Shown: positions 1-11,194 of the stretch, one piece after another
Layout: the number at the start of each line of letters is the position of its first letter
Numbering within the stretch: position 1 is the first letter of the stretch
Assembly: GCA_035578175.1 (NCBI GenBank)
Contig: JAQMRL010000012.1
Location: 21,262,671 to 21,326,670 of the forward strand
Length of the DNA stretch: 64,000 nt
Reading direction: 5' to 3'
Source: Catonia carolina
Lineage: Eukaryota > Arthropoda > Insecta > Hemiptera > Achilidae
Translations under genes and position numbers: made by a program
Notes under the pieces: model-generated
The model's database searches: none
The model's input: the letters and a program-made list of their open reading frames with translations, nothing else
What the model was told of the DNA's origin: nothing

Positions 1-170
1 GAGTTTTTTATTACTGTACTACGTCACACCGATGTCAACCAATGACAAAGTGTCTTGAGCGTTACGTCATTCGTCAGGATATGCTGCTTTCTGATTGGTC
101 CGTACTGATTCTGGGCGTCACTTTGAGTATGATTGTAATATAAAGTCCACACCCAATGACAACTTCCAGT
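1..170 (-). repeat. Diverged CCAAT/CRE cluster, inverted relative to the neighbouring array
   Basis: This stretch has the same ordered motifs as the CCAAT/CRE cluster of the 1.87-kb units, read in the opposite orientation (tacgtcac, ccaatgac, acgtcatt, ctgattggtcc, cgtcac) but with many differences. By eye it resembles type B units (32406-45134) more than the adjacent type A units. It shows that inverted unit sequence also lies left of the window. Positions 171-265 hold nothing recognisable. Confidence 0.6.
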
Positions 171-1589
171 TAACGGTAGGGCAGAACATATTATGAAGGT
201 ACCTTTCAATGAGTTATATAGTTTCTAGGTAAATATCACTTACCAAATATGTAGTAGGCCTAGTCTATATTTTCGGATTTGTGAAAGGCACAAATAGTGT
301 GAAAGAAATAAAAATTCGTTGAGTAACGCTCTCTAATGATTATTTTCTTGTTGATTTAGGAACTGTTCGTTAACTCAAAACGTATAATAAAAATATACAC
401 GTTCTGCGCCAATAGTGTAAAACTCCAATCAGCAATTCATTCCTCCTTAAGAAACGTTAGAAAAATCGTTGAGCATTGCTCTCTGTTTATTATTGCTATA
501 GTCAAAATTCAAGCACAAAAATTTTAATATTTCTTATAAATAAAACCGTGCGTATTTATGTACTACGCTTATGTTATTTAAGGAAGATGTTGGTTTGAAC
601 ATTAAATTTAATTAACTCTTATCAGATTATATTTTTTGTACGATAAGTAAGATTAAATTTGTACGTTCTTTCATAACGACTTTGATAACATCCTTTCTTA
701 CAATTCTGATTTTTTAAATTACTTAAAATTAGGTAAATAATGAGATGTTAAATACTCGGCACAATTAATTTGAGTTTTTAGATCATTAGGGTAGAAGTCA
801 GTTCAAACATTTACAAGTTATCTGAAATAAACTGAAAAGTTAATTGGGTTACATTTTTTGGTTTGTAACCGTATGTTTCAGTAGAAAAGTCATTTGATGA
901 GCAAAGCAGGCCTTCTAAAAAATTTTCACTTCGCACCTTGCAAATGCGTCTTTAATATATTCACACTGCAAGGTCTAACGGTATAAAAATCTACTGTCAT
1001 ATGAAGAAGGTCTAAAAGTGTTTATTTCACCAGTACTTCTTATGTTGTTATAATGTTTTAGTCGAAAATTGCTTCATTCTTGAAGAAAACAGAAGTATTA
1101 TTTTAGCCGTGGAAGTAGCAGTTGAAATTTAAAAATATTTAACAGTTTAATGTTTCATATAGGCAATATTAATTTTCGCATCATAAAATAAAATAATGAA
1201 AAGAACTGCGAATAAGCGCGGAGAAATGTCAAAAATATTGCCTAGAAATTTTTCACATCGTTAACCGTTTTTAGTGTGACTGATTGTCGTTAAAAGGGCA
1301 CAATTTCTATTTTGCTCTTACTAGGTATTGTTCAAGTATATTGTAAATTTCAGTTTGGTAATGCCGGCGATTCTACTGACGATTACTTGACAAAAAAAAA
1401 CTTTAGAGACGTCCTTATTTGAATAAACTTTAATATACAATGAAAAAATCACAATGTGTTACGTTCGTATAGTAGTGTTTGCATGGTAGCCGAGAAAATA
1501 ATGTCTTAAATTTAAGCAAGCTTGTATGTGTAAACGCAATCTATTCTTGTGCTTCCTTTTTAAGAATTTTAATTTTTCATACTGTGAAA

Positions 1590-1609
1590 AGCAGTATAAA
1601 TATACTGCT
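1590..1609. promoter_or_regulatory. Palindromic TATA element in each repeat unit
   Basis: AGCAGTATA-aa-TATACTGCT is a perfect 9-bp inverted repeat around a TATAAATA core. The same 20 bases or a close variant recur in every unit. It could be a core promoter, or only an AT-rich dyad kept by recent amplification. Confidence 0.4.
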
Positions 1610-1789
1610 GTTTCATACAATTAACCATAATCATTCCGTACTCGGAAGACCTTAACAAGTTTAAAAATGTTTTTGGTAGGCGTTTTAATTCTGGAAAGTA
1701 TAGCATTTCAGTAGACGTTATTGTTTAATATTCGGCCGTATCGTTAACTGGGCGGTGACAATGGGTGGATTTATGTAAAAATGTAAGTC

Positions 1790-2045
1790 GACGTCACGCG
1801 CAGGAACAGTACCGGACCAATCAGGAAGCTCGATACTGACAAATGACGTAATACTGATTAAGACGTTTTCATTGGTCGATATCGGATGACGTAGTGAACT
1901 ATAATGAGCCTTCTGATTGGACAATATTGACCAATCAAAGTGACGCCTAAGAAGACATCTGATTGGTTAGGTTTGGAGATTTTTCATTGGTTAAAAATAC
2001 TACACTCTGATTGGTCCTATATTATATCTGCCTTTGACGTCACAC
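1790..2045. promoter_or_regulatory. Dense CCAAT-box and CRE-like cluster (representative copy)
   Basis: Seven CCAAT/ATTGG pentamers occur in about 200 bp: 1817, 1871, 1916, 1931, 1962, 1986 and 2010. They are mixed with TGACGT cores, including a perfect palindromic TGACGTCA at 2035-2042 and gacgtcacgcg near 1790. NF-Y binds CCAAT and CREB/ATF-type bZIP factors bind TGACGTCA; that pairing is established, but occupancy here is inference. The cluster recurs in every type A unit and, diverged, in every type B unit, including the spacing of most boxes. A TATA-like stretch (ctatattatat) lies just before the CRE. Confidence 0.6.
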
Positions 2046-2139
2046 GCGCGTTGCCGTCATTGTAGGCCGCCTTACTTGCAAGACCTAAATAATTATTTTT
2101 TTTACTGTACATCAGTTCTATTATATTTTAGTAGTATAT

Positions 2140-2898
2140 TTTGACACTTATTGCTAAGGTCCGTTTCGGGATCTAGGTTATTAAATAATTCATACGCTAA
2201 AGTTTACAAATTACAAATATTTATTAGACTAAAAGATTACAAAATAAATGATTAAACTAATTATAATTAAATAACACAATAAATGATTTAATAATTCACT
2301 TAAACTTGATAATAAACAATAAATAACTTACAATCACTTTTATAGCTTAAACAGACATACAAAACATAGAAATTGAATTCACATTAACTTTACCCATTAA
2401 CTTTATAATACACTCACAAAAGGCTTTACACAATAGACTCACAGACAGTGTTAGAATCGTCGACTGACACAATGTTCGGTACGCGCCTACCTACGTCCGT
2501 TGGACATTCGTCAAAGATCAAACGATTACTGACTGACCGCACTCGGGGGTCTCTTTTTATACCTACTCATTCATAAAGATTGTTCCAGAATAAAGCAGTG
2601 AAATCTGCTCAAGTAAAAAAATAATAACTCTGTATTAATGAATGCTAGAAAAATCCTTTTGTTAACAAGTCAACTACTGTAAATAGAAAACGTAAACAAC
2701 CTCATAAACAACTTCATAAAAATAGCTGTACACAATGGTATACCTGAAATTTTATAATAGGCGTACTACACGATAGTTTTTACAACTATTGTGAATAGAC
2801 ACACCTTTATGGTCGTCATTGTAAAATTGTCATTCACAATTGATATATTATTATTTCTTTATTACTCTCTCTTGTTGTAACTATTATTTCACACTCTA
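2140..2898 (+). mobile_element. Solo LTR, copy 1, left part (split by DNA transposon)
   Basis: This begins tttgacactt right after the duplicated host tetramer 'atat' (2136-2139) and matches the intact copy at 25665-26469 almost base for base. It breaks off at cacactcta (2898) where the DNA transposon entered and resumes at about 13639, ending ..ctgttaca at 13700, followed by 'atat' (13701-13704). A 4-bp target duplication and TG..CA-like ends fit a gypsy-type LTR. No internal retroviral region is present. Confidence 0.7.
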
Positions 2899-2929
2899 AT
2901 AGAGTGTGAAATAATAGTTACAACAAGAG
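2869..2929. repeat. 30-bp snap-back inverted duplication at transposon junction
   Basis: Positions 2869-2898 (solo LTR sequence) are followed, after one base, by their perfect reverse complement at 2900-2929. The transposon terminal repeat starts immediately afterwards. The intact LTR copy (26370-26420) has only the first arm and then continues tactatttcatg, so the second arm was created at or after insertion. Confidence 0.85.
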
Positions 2930-2957
2930 TCCTAGTACAAGCAAAAGTCACTAACTC
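2929..2957 (+). repeat. Left terminal inverted repeat of DNA transposon
   Basis: Begins gtcctagtacaagcaaaagt and is perfectly complementary to 13609-13637. It directly abuts the snap-back arm. Confidence 0.85.
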
Positions 2958-5280
2958 AAAAATTTGACTTGATGAGTTATGCACATCACTAAACTACAAA
3001 AAATCTGCTCTTTCCAATGGCAAAACTCACTAAGTCGTACGAGGTATAATAAAAAAGTTGTTATGGTTTTTATATATCATTAACTCTTGTTTTCAATATT
3101 CTTGACTAGAAAAAGTCACTAACTTCTTAATGGAAAAGAAGATATTTAGAAAAGAAGAAATTTTGTCAAGCAAAAGTCATTAATTGTAGTTCGTTACTTC
3201 TGCCTGTAGAGTTATACCAGCTTCGCTAGTCACATTGTCACTAGTTTTTATTAAGTCTGGTTAGTGACTTTTGCCTGTCAACGTTCAACCTACATCGTTA
3301 TATTGTAAAAAGCAAATGTTATTAAATGTAGATAGTGAATTTTGCTTGACAACTTAGTGAACTGAATTTAGCTTTTTCAGAGGAAAAAGTAGTTATGTTG
3401 TGGTTAATGAATTTCGCCTAACCTACAATAGTATTAACATTCGGAGTAGTAGTTAGTCTGTGACTTTTACCTTTCATAATAATAATATTATTGACATAAT
3501 AATTTATATTTTATTAAGAATAGTGTAATAGATTTAAAAATAGTGGATATAATATATTAAAAGTAGTAATGTTTTAACCAAGTTTTTTTTTATTTTGTCG
3601 TTTAACTGTAGTTTTCTGATCGTGCATCTCTTTTGTTTACTAAGTTTAAGGTTATGTTTGTATTTTGTACCCGATATTGTTTTAACAGTCGTGGTTTTCG
3701 GATTGTGTAATAACTTATCTTGATTTCGTGGGTGTATTTTAAGAGTGTAGTTTAATATTTCAGCTTTAATTTTGTGTAGTAATTTTGCTTTGTTATTAAA
3801 ATGCAATGTGATAATTGCGGTCACGTATTTTCAAACAGAAGCCAATTAATTGTTCATCTATCTCATCAATGTAATAGCAGTACGACACTATGTAAAAGTG
3901 TAATGTATGACACTCCAAAACATTCTAACAGAGAAAGTGTTGAACAACTAGAATTACTGCTTCTTCCAAGTGAGGTAAGTAAAATAGTCATGTTTGCCTT
4001 AGTTATAGTTTTATTACAAACAAGAACCCATTACTTGAGTTTTCATGGAATTTAAAACTACAATTTGAATGTTCATTTTGCATAACAAAACAGATTAGGG
4101 TAGAAATAATTGTAGGCTACAATAATTGCCTAGTCTGTTAATAATAATTGTGTGCAAGTTTATTCTAGACTTAAAACAAACTGGGTCTAGAACTGTAGTG
4201 GGCCTATTGTGATATTTATTTTCAAAAAACAAAAAAACAAGTTAAAACTTTAAAGTTATGATTGTTCAGAAAGATACCATTACATAACACGCTTCTATGT
4301 ACTAGGCTCACTTGTACCGCACCTCTAATTATATGGGCCCTAAGTTTTTATTTACAATAAAAGTTTTGGTACTTAAATTTTGACACTTTTCTTTCCTTGA
4401 ATGTTATACTTTCCTAACCTAAGCTTTAATAAAAAGTTAACAATATTGTTTGTGATGTAAGATGTTTATTATAAAGTTCATTATTTCTATACAATTTCAA
4501 GTACAATATTTATGTTTGTTTCAGGTATCAAAATCTACAGAATATAACAATGAGCAGTCATCAGTCATGTATTCAGTAATTCCCAAGTCTATTGATAACA
4601 TTGAGGATCAGAATAAGTTTGAATGGATACAAGATAAATGTGAGAACATTAACTCTGATAATGAATCAACTGCTGTGGAAAATTTATCAATGGTAAGGAC
4701 ACACAATTTAAATCAATTCTTTATCCAATTTCAATGAACGAAGCCTAGGATAAACAGTTAATAATTACAACCTATGTGTGAGTTTCTTCTTGTTCCCAGA
4801 GAATATGCATAGTATGTACTTTTTGCTTAACTGTATCATAAAAACATCATTCTAAGCAATTTCTTAAATTATTTCAAATCTTGTTTCAGGTTGGGTTTGA
4901 AAATAAAATCAATACATCGTCAGACGTGTATTTAGATCTTCCTGTGTACAATTGTACCTTAGTCAATGAAAATGAAATTGCCAATACAGAGTATGGAAAT
5001 AATTGTTGTAATACAATGGACACCAGCATTGCATCAACGAACATGGAATATACACAGATGGTAAGATCTGAAAATAGGCCTAATATTGTTTTTACTTTTT
5101 TAAATTTTTTGGTATATACAATGATTTTGGTAGCCCTCTAAGAATAGTCTACTGAAACGATGCGTACATTGTGTTATCATTTTTAACGTTTTATTTTAAG
5201 GAACCAAGACCAATTTATCAAATGTTACGAAGAAAAATATGCATGATAGCCTGTAAGATAATGGTTACATTAGGATAAAA

Positions 5281-5683
5281 AATAATTTTCTTGGTCTTCA
5301 TCATAATATTACTTTTGTGTTATATTATTATTTCTCAATATAGTCACTTATTTGGACTGCGGTTTCTCAGTGTTTCAATTTACTACGTGCCAGCAGGCTT
5401 TCATCACCTCTGAGTGATAAGTAAGATAAAGTCCACTCAAATCCTACCCGGCCTGCTGGAAGGATACCCAGATGATGATGATGATGAGGAAGAGAATTAA
5501 TATAACTTTTATTTATTTGATTTGTGTCTACATTAGGACATACAATAATTTTCTTGGTCTTCATCATAATATTACTTTTGTGTTATATTATTATTTCTCA
5601 ATATAGTCACTTATTTGGACTGCGGTTTCTCAGTGTTTCAATTTACTACGTGCCAGCAGGCTTTCATCACCTCTGAGTGATGT
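5281..5683 (+). repeat. Direct duplication of about 138 bp inside transposase intron 3
   Basis: The segment from aataattttcttggtcttca to catcacctctgagtga occurs at about 5281-5416 and again at about 5546-5681, nearly identical. Between the copies is a spacer containing a short gat microsatellite (5473-5487). Function unknown; it is probably a slippage or unequal-exchange product. Confidence 0.7.
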
Positions 5684-7188
5684 ACCCTATGAGCTTCGGT
5701 TTGTTGTCTTGAGCTAGTCTTCTTTCCAGGTTCTTCCAGATATACTGCGTTGTTGAGCTTGTGTTTAGGTGTGGTCCTGGATGTAAGATCTTGGGTTGTG
5801 ATGGTCATGATTTTTGTATTTTATTAAGTTAGTAATTTGTAAGGAACAACTTAAATTGACAGCCTGAATTACTTTTACAGGTAACAGAAAATAATGATAG
5901 TTTTAGCATCACTGATATATCTGATTGTCATTTGAAAGATCCGGATTGGATTCCAGCAGATAATTCCAATTTGGATGACAGTAATGAAGCTGATACAGAT
6001 AATTATCAGAATAATAGAAATTGCCCTCTTCAGAATCAAAATAGTGAACAGATGACGCCGGAAAACAGAGAAGGAGAAGACAAGACTGCAGAACCTGGTA
6101 CGCATATTATAGTTATTTTATTTTATTGTTCCTTCCGACAGGTTTTTTTGTTAAAGTCTTCGTAAGCTAGAAATTTTTGCGTGATGACTACAAAGAATGC
6201 CACATCAAACTGATCAGGGAATAGAACCACGAACCTCAAAATCTAGAGTATGGAATGCCAACTACAATAATACCTCACTATTTGGCAGGACGACCATTCT
6301 GAATTATATAATGGGATACATTCGGTTAGAAAGTTTCCACGGTAAATTACATTACGTGAAATAACCCCTTGATAACATTCCCTAGGGTTCAGAATATTTT
6401 CTGTATGAGTTTTATGCTGAAGTGTTGAGTATTTTATGTACTTTTAAAAAAACTTACTTACTATAAATTAGGCCTTTACAATTTACAGAATACGATAAAC
6501 CTAACAATTATGATAATTTATATTTTTTTCCTATTAGATGTGGAGCCCGTTCATAGAAAAAGAAGCCGTTGGAATGTTGCTGACCCTTCTGCATGGCAGA
6601 GAAACTCAACAAAGAGAAAAAGAAACTTGGGAGAGGCCTACACAGTGAAAAGAAAAGAAGAAGTGAAGAAATTTCCTGCAAAATACCCGGTAGATTGTGA
6701 TTGTGCAAAATGTAAATTCAAATGTCATGAAAATTTCTCTCAAGAGGATAGAAATAGATTGTGTCAGTGTTACTGGAAACTCGAAGACTATCAACGAAAA
6801 AAGGATTTCTTACTGGCAAATGTAGTAAGTCAAGAAATCAAATATCATAAAGTGTCAGAAAATGGGAAGGCTAGAAAAAACACTAAACAATATTCTTTCT
6901 TAAAAGATGGGCTTAGAATTAGAGTATGTCAAAACTTCTTTTTAAAAACCCTATCAATTAGTAATGGGCCATTAAATGATGCTTTCAAACATGTTTCAGA
7001 AAATGGAACATTTAATTCTTGTGACATGCGGGGAAAACACATACCTTCTAACAAAACTAATAATAAGAGTATAAATTTTGTTAAAGAACACATTGAGAGT
7101 TTTCCAGTAACAGAGGCACACTATGTGAGAAAATCCTCATCTAAAAAATATCTGGATAAAACCCTGTCCATTTCAAAAATGTACCAAT

Positions 7189-7193
7189 TATAC
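7189..7193 (+). repeat. BEL target site duplication, left (TATAC)
   Basis: TATAC before the LTR at 7194 matches TATAC at 11687-11691 after the right LTR. Five-base duplications are normal for BEL/Pao elements. Confidence 0.9.
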
Positions 7194-7398
7194 TGTTTAA
7201 GCAATAAAGAACAAGCCTTAAAACGAGACGGGAAGCAATGCTAGCGCCATTCGAGACGCCAACCGAGAGAGCCACGACGAAAGCACAACCGCACACGACA
7301 CGACACAATTTACGAGTGGCCAACAAAGGGAAGAAGAAGGAAGAAATAGCAAAGAGGTCCACAAGACAGTGCAAACCCCGGTGCACAATGCCTTAACA
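7194..7398 (-). repeat. BEL/Pao 3' LTR
   Basis: A 205-bp LTR running TGTTTAAGC..CCTTAACA on the + strand. I could not find a difference from 11482-11686, so insertion is recent. A G-rich tract on the minus strand just inside (ggcgggcgg, about 7401-7410) is a candidate polypurine primer. Confidence 0.9.
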
Positions 7399-7924
7399 TA
7401 ACCGCCCGCCAAATCATTGACAAATGATTTCCAAAACGACGAACAATAACGGGGCCGCCCGCCCTGAACCAACGCAGGGCGCGGAAACGAAGCAACTAAA
7501 AGCCAAAACGAACGAGAAGCCTAGCACACAAACAAAAGCCTTGAAAACCCGCCCGCCGTGGAAGTCCCACGGGAGGGAATAAGCGAAGCAGCGAAGAAGA
7601 AGCCTGGAGACGAAACGAAGCCTGATGACGAAGCCTGAAGACGAAGCCAGAAGACGAAGCCTGAAGACGAAGTAGCAGAACGGAACATTTTGATGTGGCG
7701 TGATGCACGCGCGGGTGCACCCGGCCGACGTCGAACGGACATTTTCCACAGCCTGCGCGGAGGCAAACGGAAGCGGAGTATCTTGATGTGATCACCAGCG
7801 AGGGCTGGCAACCAGTAACGACGCAAAAAACAAAAAAAAACAAAATGAAACGAAGAACGAAGAAAACAGCAGAAGAACGAAGAAAGCAAACGAAGAACGA
7901 AAACGAATGGAGATGAAACTGAAT
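7399..7924 (-). other. BEL/Pao 3' untranslated region with minisatellite
   Basis: Between the pol stop and the 3' LTR. It contains gaagcctgaagacgaagcc-type tandem repeats at about 7590-7670 and another GAA/CGAA-rich run at about 7810-7900. The reverse-strand frames of 110-120 codons here are low-complexity artefacts of these repeats. Confidence 0.7.
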
Positions 7925-10900
7925 CTAATTGTCTGGTAAGACAATCAGTTTCGAGACGGGCCGAACGTAAATGCCCTGTACGGTTTTAATTTCAGCAGTG
8001 CGAATAGTGTTGTCTTTGCCGGGAAAAACGTTAGTAATTATGCCCAGTGGCCATAAAGCAGGAGCAGTATTTAAATTTTGCACAATAACTGTGCAACCGA
8101 TTTTAACGTTGGCACAAGCGCGCGACCATTTGTGGCGCTGTGTTTGGGTATGTAAATAGTTACGAGACCATTGTTTCCAAAACGAGCGAACGAGTGTTTT
8201 GAGTTGTTCCCATCTGGATGAAGGTTGCAACTGGTCTGGAGCGGTGCCTTCGGGAGGTTGAAGTAATGAAGTTCCGGTGATGAAATGTCCAGGAGTCAGC
8301 ATTAATTTTTCTTCGCAGGGATCCGAAGAAAATTGAAACAACGGCCTGCTGTTTAGTACAGCTTCGATACGAGCGAAGAGAGTAATATACTCTTCGAAGA
8401 GCAAAGGTTTATCGCCGATGAGTCGATTTAAGCAATGTTTTGCAGATTTGACAGCTGCCTCCCACAAGCCTCCAAAATTAGGTGCGGATGGTGGGTTGAA
8501 ATGCCAGTTAACTTTCAATAAGGCAAGGTGATCGCCTATCGCAGTAGATGAGGCGCGAATTTGTTGATAGATTTCGGCTAACTTATTTTTAGCGCCGACG
8601 AAATTTGTACCATTGTCCGAGTAAATGTGAGAGGGCAAACCTCGACGAGAAACGAAGCGGTCTAAAGCCGCGAGAAAGGCATCTGTTGATAAGTCTGACA
8701 CGAATTCAAGGTGTACAGCCTTAGTAGACATGCAAACAAATATACATAAATAGCCTTTAGAAATTGATGACTTTCGCAATCGATTATTTTTCACAAAGAA
8801 TGGACCTGCATAGTCAACTCCCGTTGATGAGAATGTTCGGGCAACAGCAACACGAGAAGCAGGCAAATTAGACATAATTGGCTGTGAAGGGCGTCCGCCG
8901 TATCTGATGCAGCGAACACATTGGTGAATGCGCTTACGAATTACGGTTCGAGCTGATAAAATCCAAAATTGTTGAAATATGAATGCTTGCGTAGTGCGCG
9001 GCCCAGAATGTATTGAAAGCCGATGGAAATAATCACAGACTAGTTCAGTAAGATGACTGTGCTTTGGCAACAGGATAGGATGTTGCGCCGTTTTAGCAAT
9101 ATCTGAGCGACTTAAGCGACCGCCTACAACAAGAATGCCTTGATTATTTACATAAGGCGACAATGAAATGATCGATTTGCACGGCAGCTTGCCATTAGAG
9201 ATTGCCTGAATGTCACTAGCAAAGTACCGAGACTGAGTGAGTTTAGCGCATAGAATTGCTGAGTTATTAATCTCCTCAGCAGTTAAGAGCGGTGTAAAAT
9301 TAACAGAAGGAGTTTTTAAACGTTTAATGAAACGAGCAACATAAGCTAGTACTCGCAGCATACGAGAATACGAAGAAAATCTGAATAATATTTCGTCGGA
9401 GTGCGAATGTTCGTTGGAGACGGCGAGACATATTTTTTCTTGCCGTAGGTCAAGTTTTTCAGCAGCGATTGACGGAACGACAGGTGCAGGCCAGTCAGTA
9501 GACTGCGTGCGATAAACAGGCGGACCTTGCCACCAAAGCGGATGATTTAACAAGTCAACAGAATTAGAACCGCGCGATGCGACATCAGCGGGGTTTTGAT
9601 CGCTAGAAATGTGTGACCAGTGTTCTATGTTGGTCAACTCAAGAATTTTATGCACCCTATTGGCAACGTACATTTTTAAACGGTGTTGCGGCGTTTGTAG
9701 CCATGCTAACACAACACTGGCATCAGAAAATAGCCTAACTTCACAACAAGAAAAAGAATTTTTAAAACTTGACAACGATTCAAATAAACGCGCTAACAAG
9801 AGAGCGGCACACAGTTCAAGCCTTGGAATTGTAACATTTTTTAGCGGCGACACTCGACTTTTAGATTTAAGCAAAAATACACTGACTGAGCTGTTTGTTT
9901 GTACGTGAAGGTAAATGCACGCAGCATACCCCTTTTCCGAAGCATCACAGAAGCCTAATAACCGATATTCAGCTTGGTTGATAGAAATTAGCCTAGGTAA
10001 ACGGAAGCCTTGTAGCACAGATAACTCGGACGTGAATTTGTTCCAAGCATCGTCGAAAAGTGGAGGTAATTGATCGTCCCATTGCAGGTTACTATTCCAG
10101 AGTTGTTTTAGAAAGTTTTTTATCCAGAATGTAAGAGGCGTAAGGAAGCCAAGCGGATCGAAGATTTTAGCAAGATATGATAACACTGTTCGTTTAGTAG
10201 CCTCTGAATCGAATGGAATAACACGGTATGAGAAGGAATCGCTAGCAGGGTCCCATTGAAGACCAAGAATCTTGATCGCCGAAGTATCGTCGGAAAAGCT
10301 GATAGGATTTTCAAGATGATCGTTTGGAAATCGCCGTAGTAGCTCTGCATTGTTTGAAGACCATTTGCGCAACTCGAAGCCTCCTCGAGCGAATAATTCA
10401 ACTAATTGAGAAATAAGCAGTTCTGCTTCTTCGTAATTAGAAGCGCCGGTTAGAATATCGTCTACATAGGTATGCGATTGTATGGCATTTGAAGCCAACG
10501 GAAAAGAAACGCCTTCGTCTTGCACTAGCTGAAGCAGAGTGCGCTGAGCTAAATACGCAGAAGGTTTAACGCCATAAGTGACAGCTTCAGTAGTAACAGC
10601 CTCTGTAATTTCAGCTTCAGTAGTAAGAGCCTCAGATTTTTCAGCTATAGTAGTAACAGCCTCAGTTGTTACATGCTTAGAAGTTTCAGCCTCAGTAGTC
10701 ACAATTTCATTATTAACAGAGTAGGTAGCAAGATCCAGAGAAGATTTATAAGGCTTAGTAGTAGGCCTATAAGGATTAGTACTACGCCTAGATAATAGAT
10801 CAACAGTAGGCCAAGATGGATAAGTAGGATAAGTAGTAGGCCGAGATGGATGAGTAGTAGGCCTAGATGGATAAGTAGTTGGTGAAATTACATTAGGTTT

Positions 10901-11194
10901 GTTGTCGATTAAACTAGTATTAGTCATATGAGCGATAATTTGAAAATATTTTGTTTCAAAGTCAGTTTGGATGATAGCGATTTGGTTTTCAAAGTCTTCA
11001 GAATATGCCTTATTTAGTAGATCAATTAATTTATTTTGGAGTGGTTGGAAATCTGAAAATATTCGTTCAGCCTCAATTTTGAACGCATCATTGGGTGCAG
11101 AAATGGATTGCACGTGTGTTAACGTATTTAATGATCTGATTAGTTGGCGACACTTTGTGAAAATTTGCTCAGCATTGTCCATGTTGAAGAGCAA
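7925..11194 (-). CDS. BEL/Pao gag-pol remnant with open frame (1089 aa)
   Basis: The frame starts with about 100 residues of gag-like helical sequence, then a Thr/Pro/Tyr-rich and a TTEA-rich low-complexity bridge (about residues 105-215). It enters reverse transcriptase just before the YVDD box (about residue 243), so the fingers and first catalytic Asp are absent. The RNase H-like part, an integrase zinc-binding region (CVRC near residue 755) and the integrase core follow, with Asp near 791 (VDYAGPF), Asp near 857 (SDNGTNF) and Glu near 909 (GLWEAAVK). The C-terminal domain typical of BEL elements (GHFITG, then WPLG..) ends the protein. It cannot supply reverse transcription itself, so the copy was presumably mobilised by an intact relative. 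The frame across the low-complexity bridge is uninterrupted. Confidence 0.88.
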   Translation of the reverse strand: MLFNMDNAEQIFTKCRQLIRSLNTLTHVQSISAPNDAFKIEAERIFSDFQPLQNKLIDLLNKAYSEDFENQIAIIQTDFETKYFQIIAHMTNTSLIDNKPNVISPTTYPSRPTTHPSRPTTYPTYPSWPTVDLLSRRSTNPYRPTTKPYKSSLDLATYSVNNEIVTTEAETSKHVTTEAVTTIAEKSEALTTEAEITEAVTTEAVTYGVKPSAYLAQRTLLQLVQDEGVSFPLASNAIQSHTYVDDILTGASNYEEAELLISQLVELFARGGFELRKWSSNNAELLRRFPNDHLENPISFSDDTSAIKILGLQWDPASDSFSYRVIPFDSEATKRTVLSYLAKIFDPLGFLTPLTFWIKNFLKQLWNSNLQWDDQLPPLFDDAWNKFTSELSVLQGFRLPRLISINQAEYRLLGFCDASEKGYAACIYLHVQTNSSVSVFLLKSKSRVSPLKNVTIPRLELCAALLLARLFESLSSFKNSFSCCEVRLFSDASVVLAWLQTPQHRLKMYVANRVHKILELTNIEHWSHISSDQNPADVASRGSNSVDLLNHPLWWQGPPVYRTQSTDWPAPVVPSIAAEKLDLRQEKICLAVSNEHSHSDEILFRFSSYSRMLRVLAYVARFIKRLKTPSVNFTPLLTAEEINNSAILCAKLTQSRYFASDIQAISNGKLPCKSIISLSPYVNNQGILVVGGRLSRSDIAKTAQHPILLPKHSHLTELVCDYFHRLSIHSGPRTTQAFIFQQFWILSARTVIRKRIHQCVRCIRYGGRPSQPIMSNLPASRVAVARTFSSTGVDYAGPFFVKNNRLRKSSISKGYLCIFVCMSTKAVHLEFVSDLSTDAFLAALDRFVSRRGLPSHIYSDNGTNFVGAKNKLAEIYQQIRASSTAIGDHLALLKVNWHFNPPSAPNFGGLWEAAVKSAKHCLNRLIGDKPLLFEEYITLFARIEAVLNSRPLFQFSSDPCEEKLMLTPGHFITGTSLLQPPEGTAPDQLQPSSRWEQLKTLVRSFWKQWSRNYLHTQTQRHKWSRACANVKIGCTVIVQNLNTAPALWPLGIITNVFPGKDNTIRTAEIKTVQGIYVRPVSKLIVLPDN

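Larger units (their letters stand above)
266..2139 (+). repeat. Type A tandem unit, copy 0
   Basis: First complete unit of the 1.87-kb family in direct orientation, starting at the tatattttcgg junction and ending at tagtagtatat. It carries a 20-bp palindrome with a central TATA (1590-1609) and the CCAAT/CRE cluster (about 1790-2045). The unit ends at the 4-bp site 'atat', into which a solo LTR is inserted at 2140. No convincing coding sequence was seen; the 68-codon reverse-strand frame at 1718-1924 is the CCAAT cluster read as codons. Confidence 0.85.

Noticed and set aside
1718..1924. Recurrent 68-codon reverse frame (MSNQKAHYSS..) in nearly every type A unit
   Set aside because: It coincides with the CCAAT/CRE cluster, is broken in some units and in type B is open on the other strand with different extent. 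It recurs because the DNA recurs, not through protein conservation.
7141..7889. Several reverse-strand frames of 60-122 codons around the BEL 3' LTR, and 11282-11674
   Set aside because: They run through the LTR and GAAGCC-type minisatellites, giving low-complexity Leu/Phe/Ser/Arg protein; no gag or env motif.
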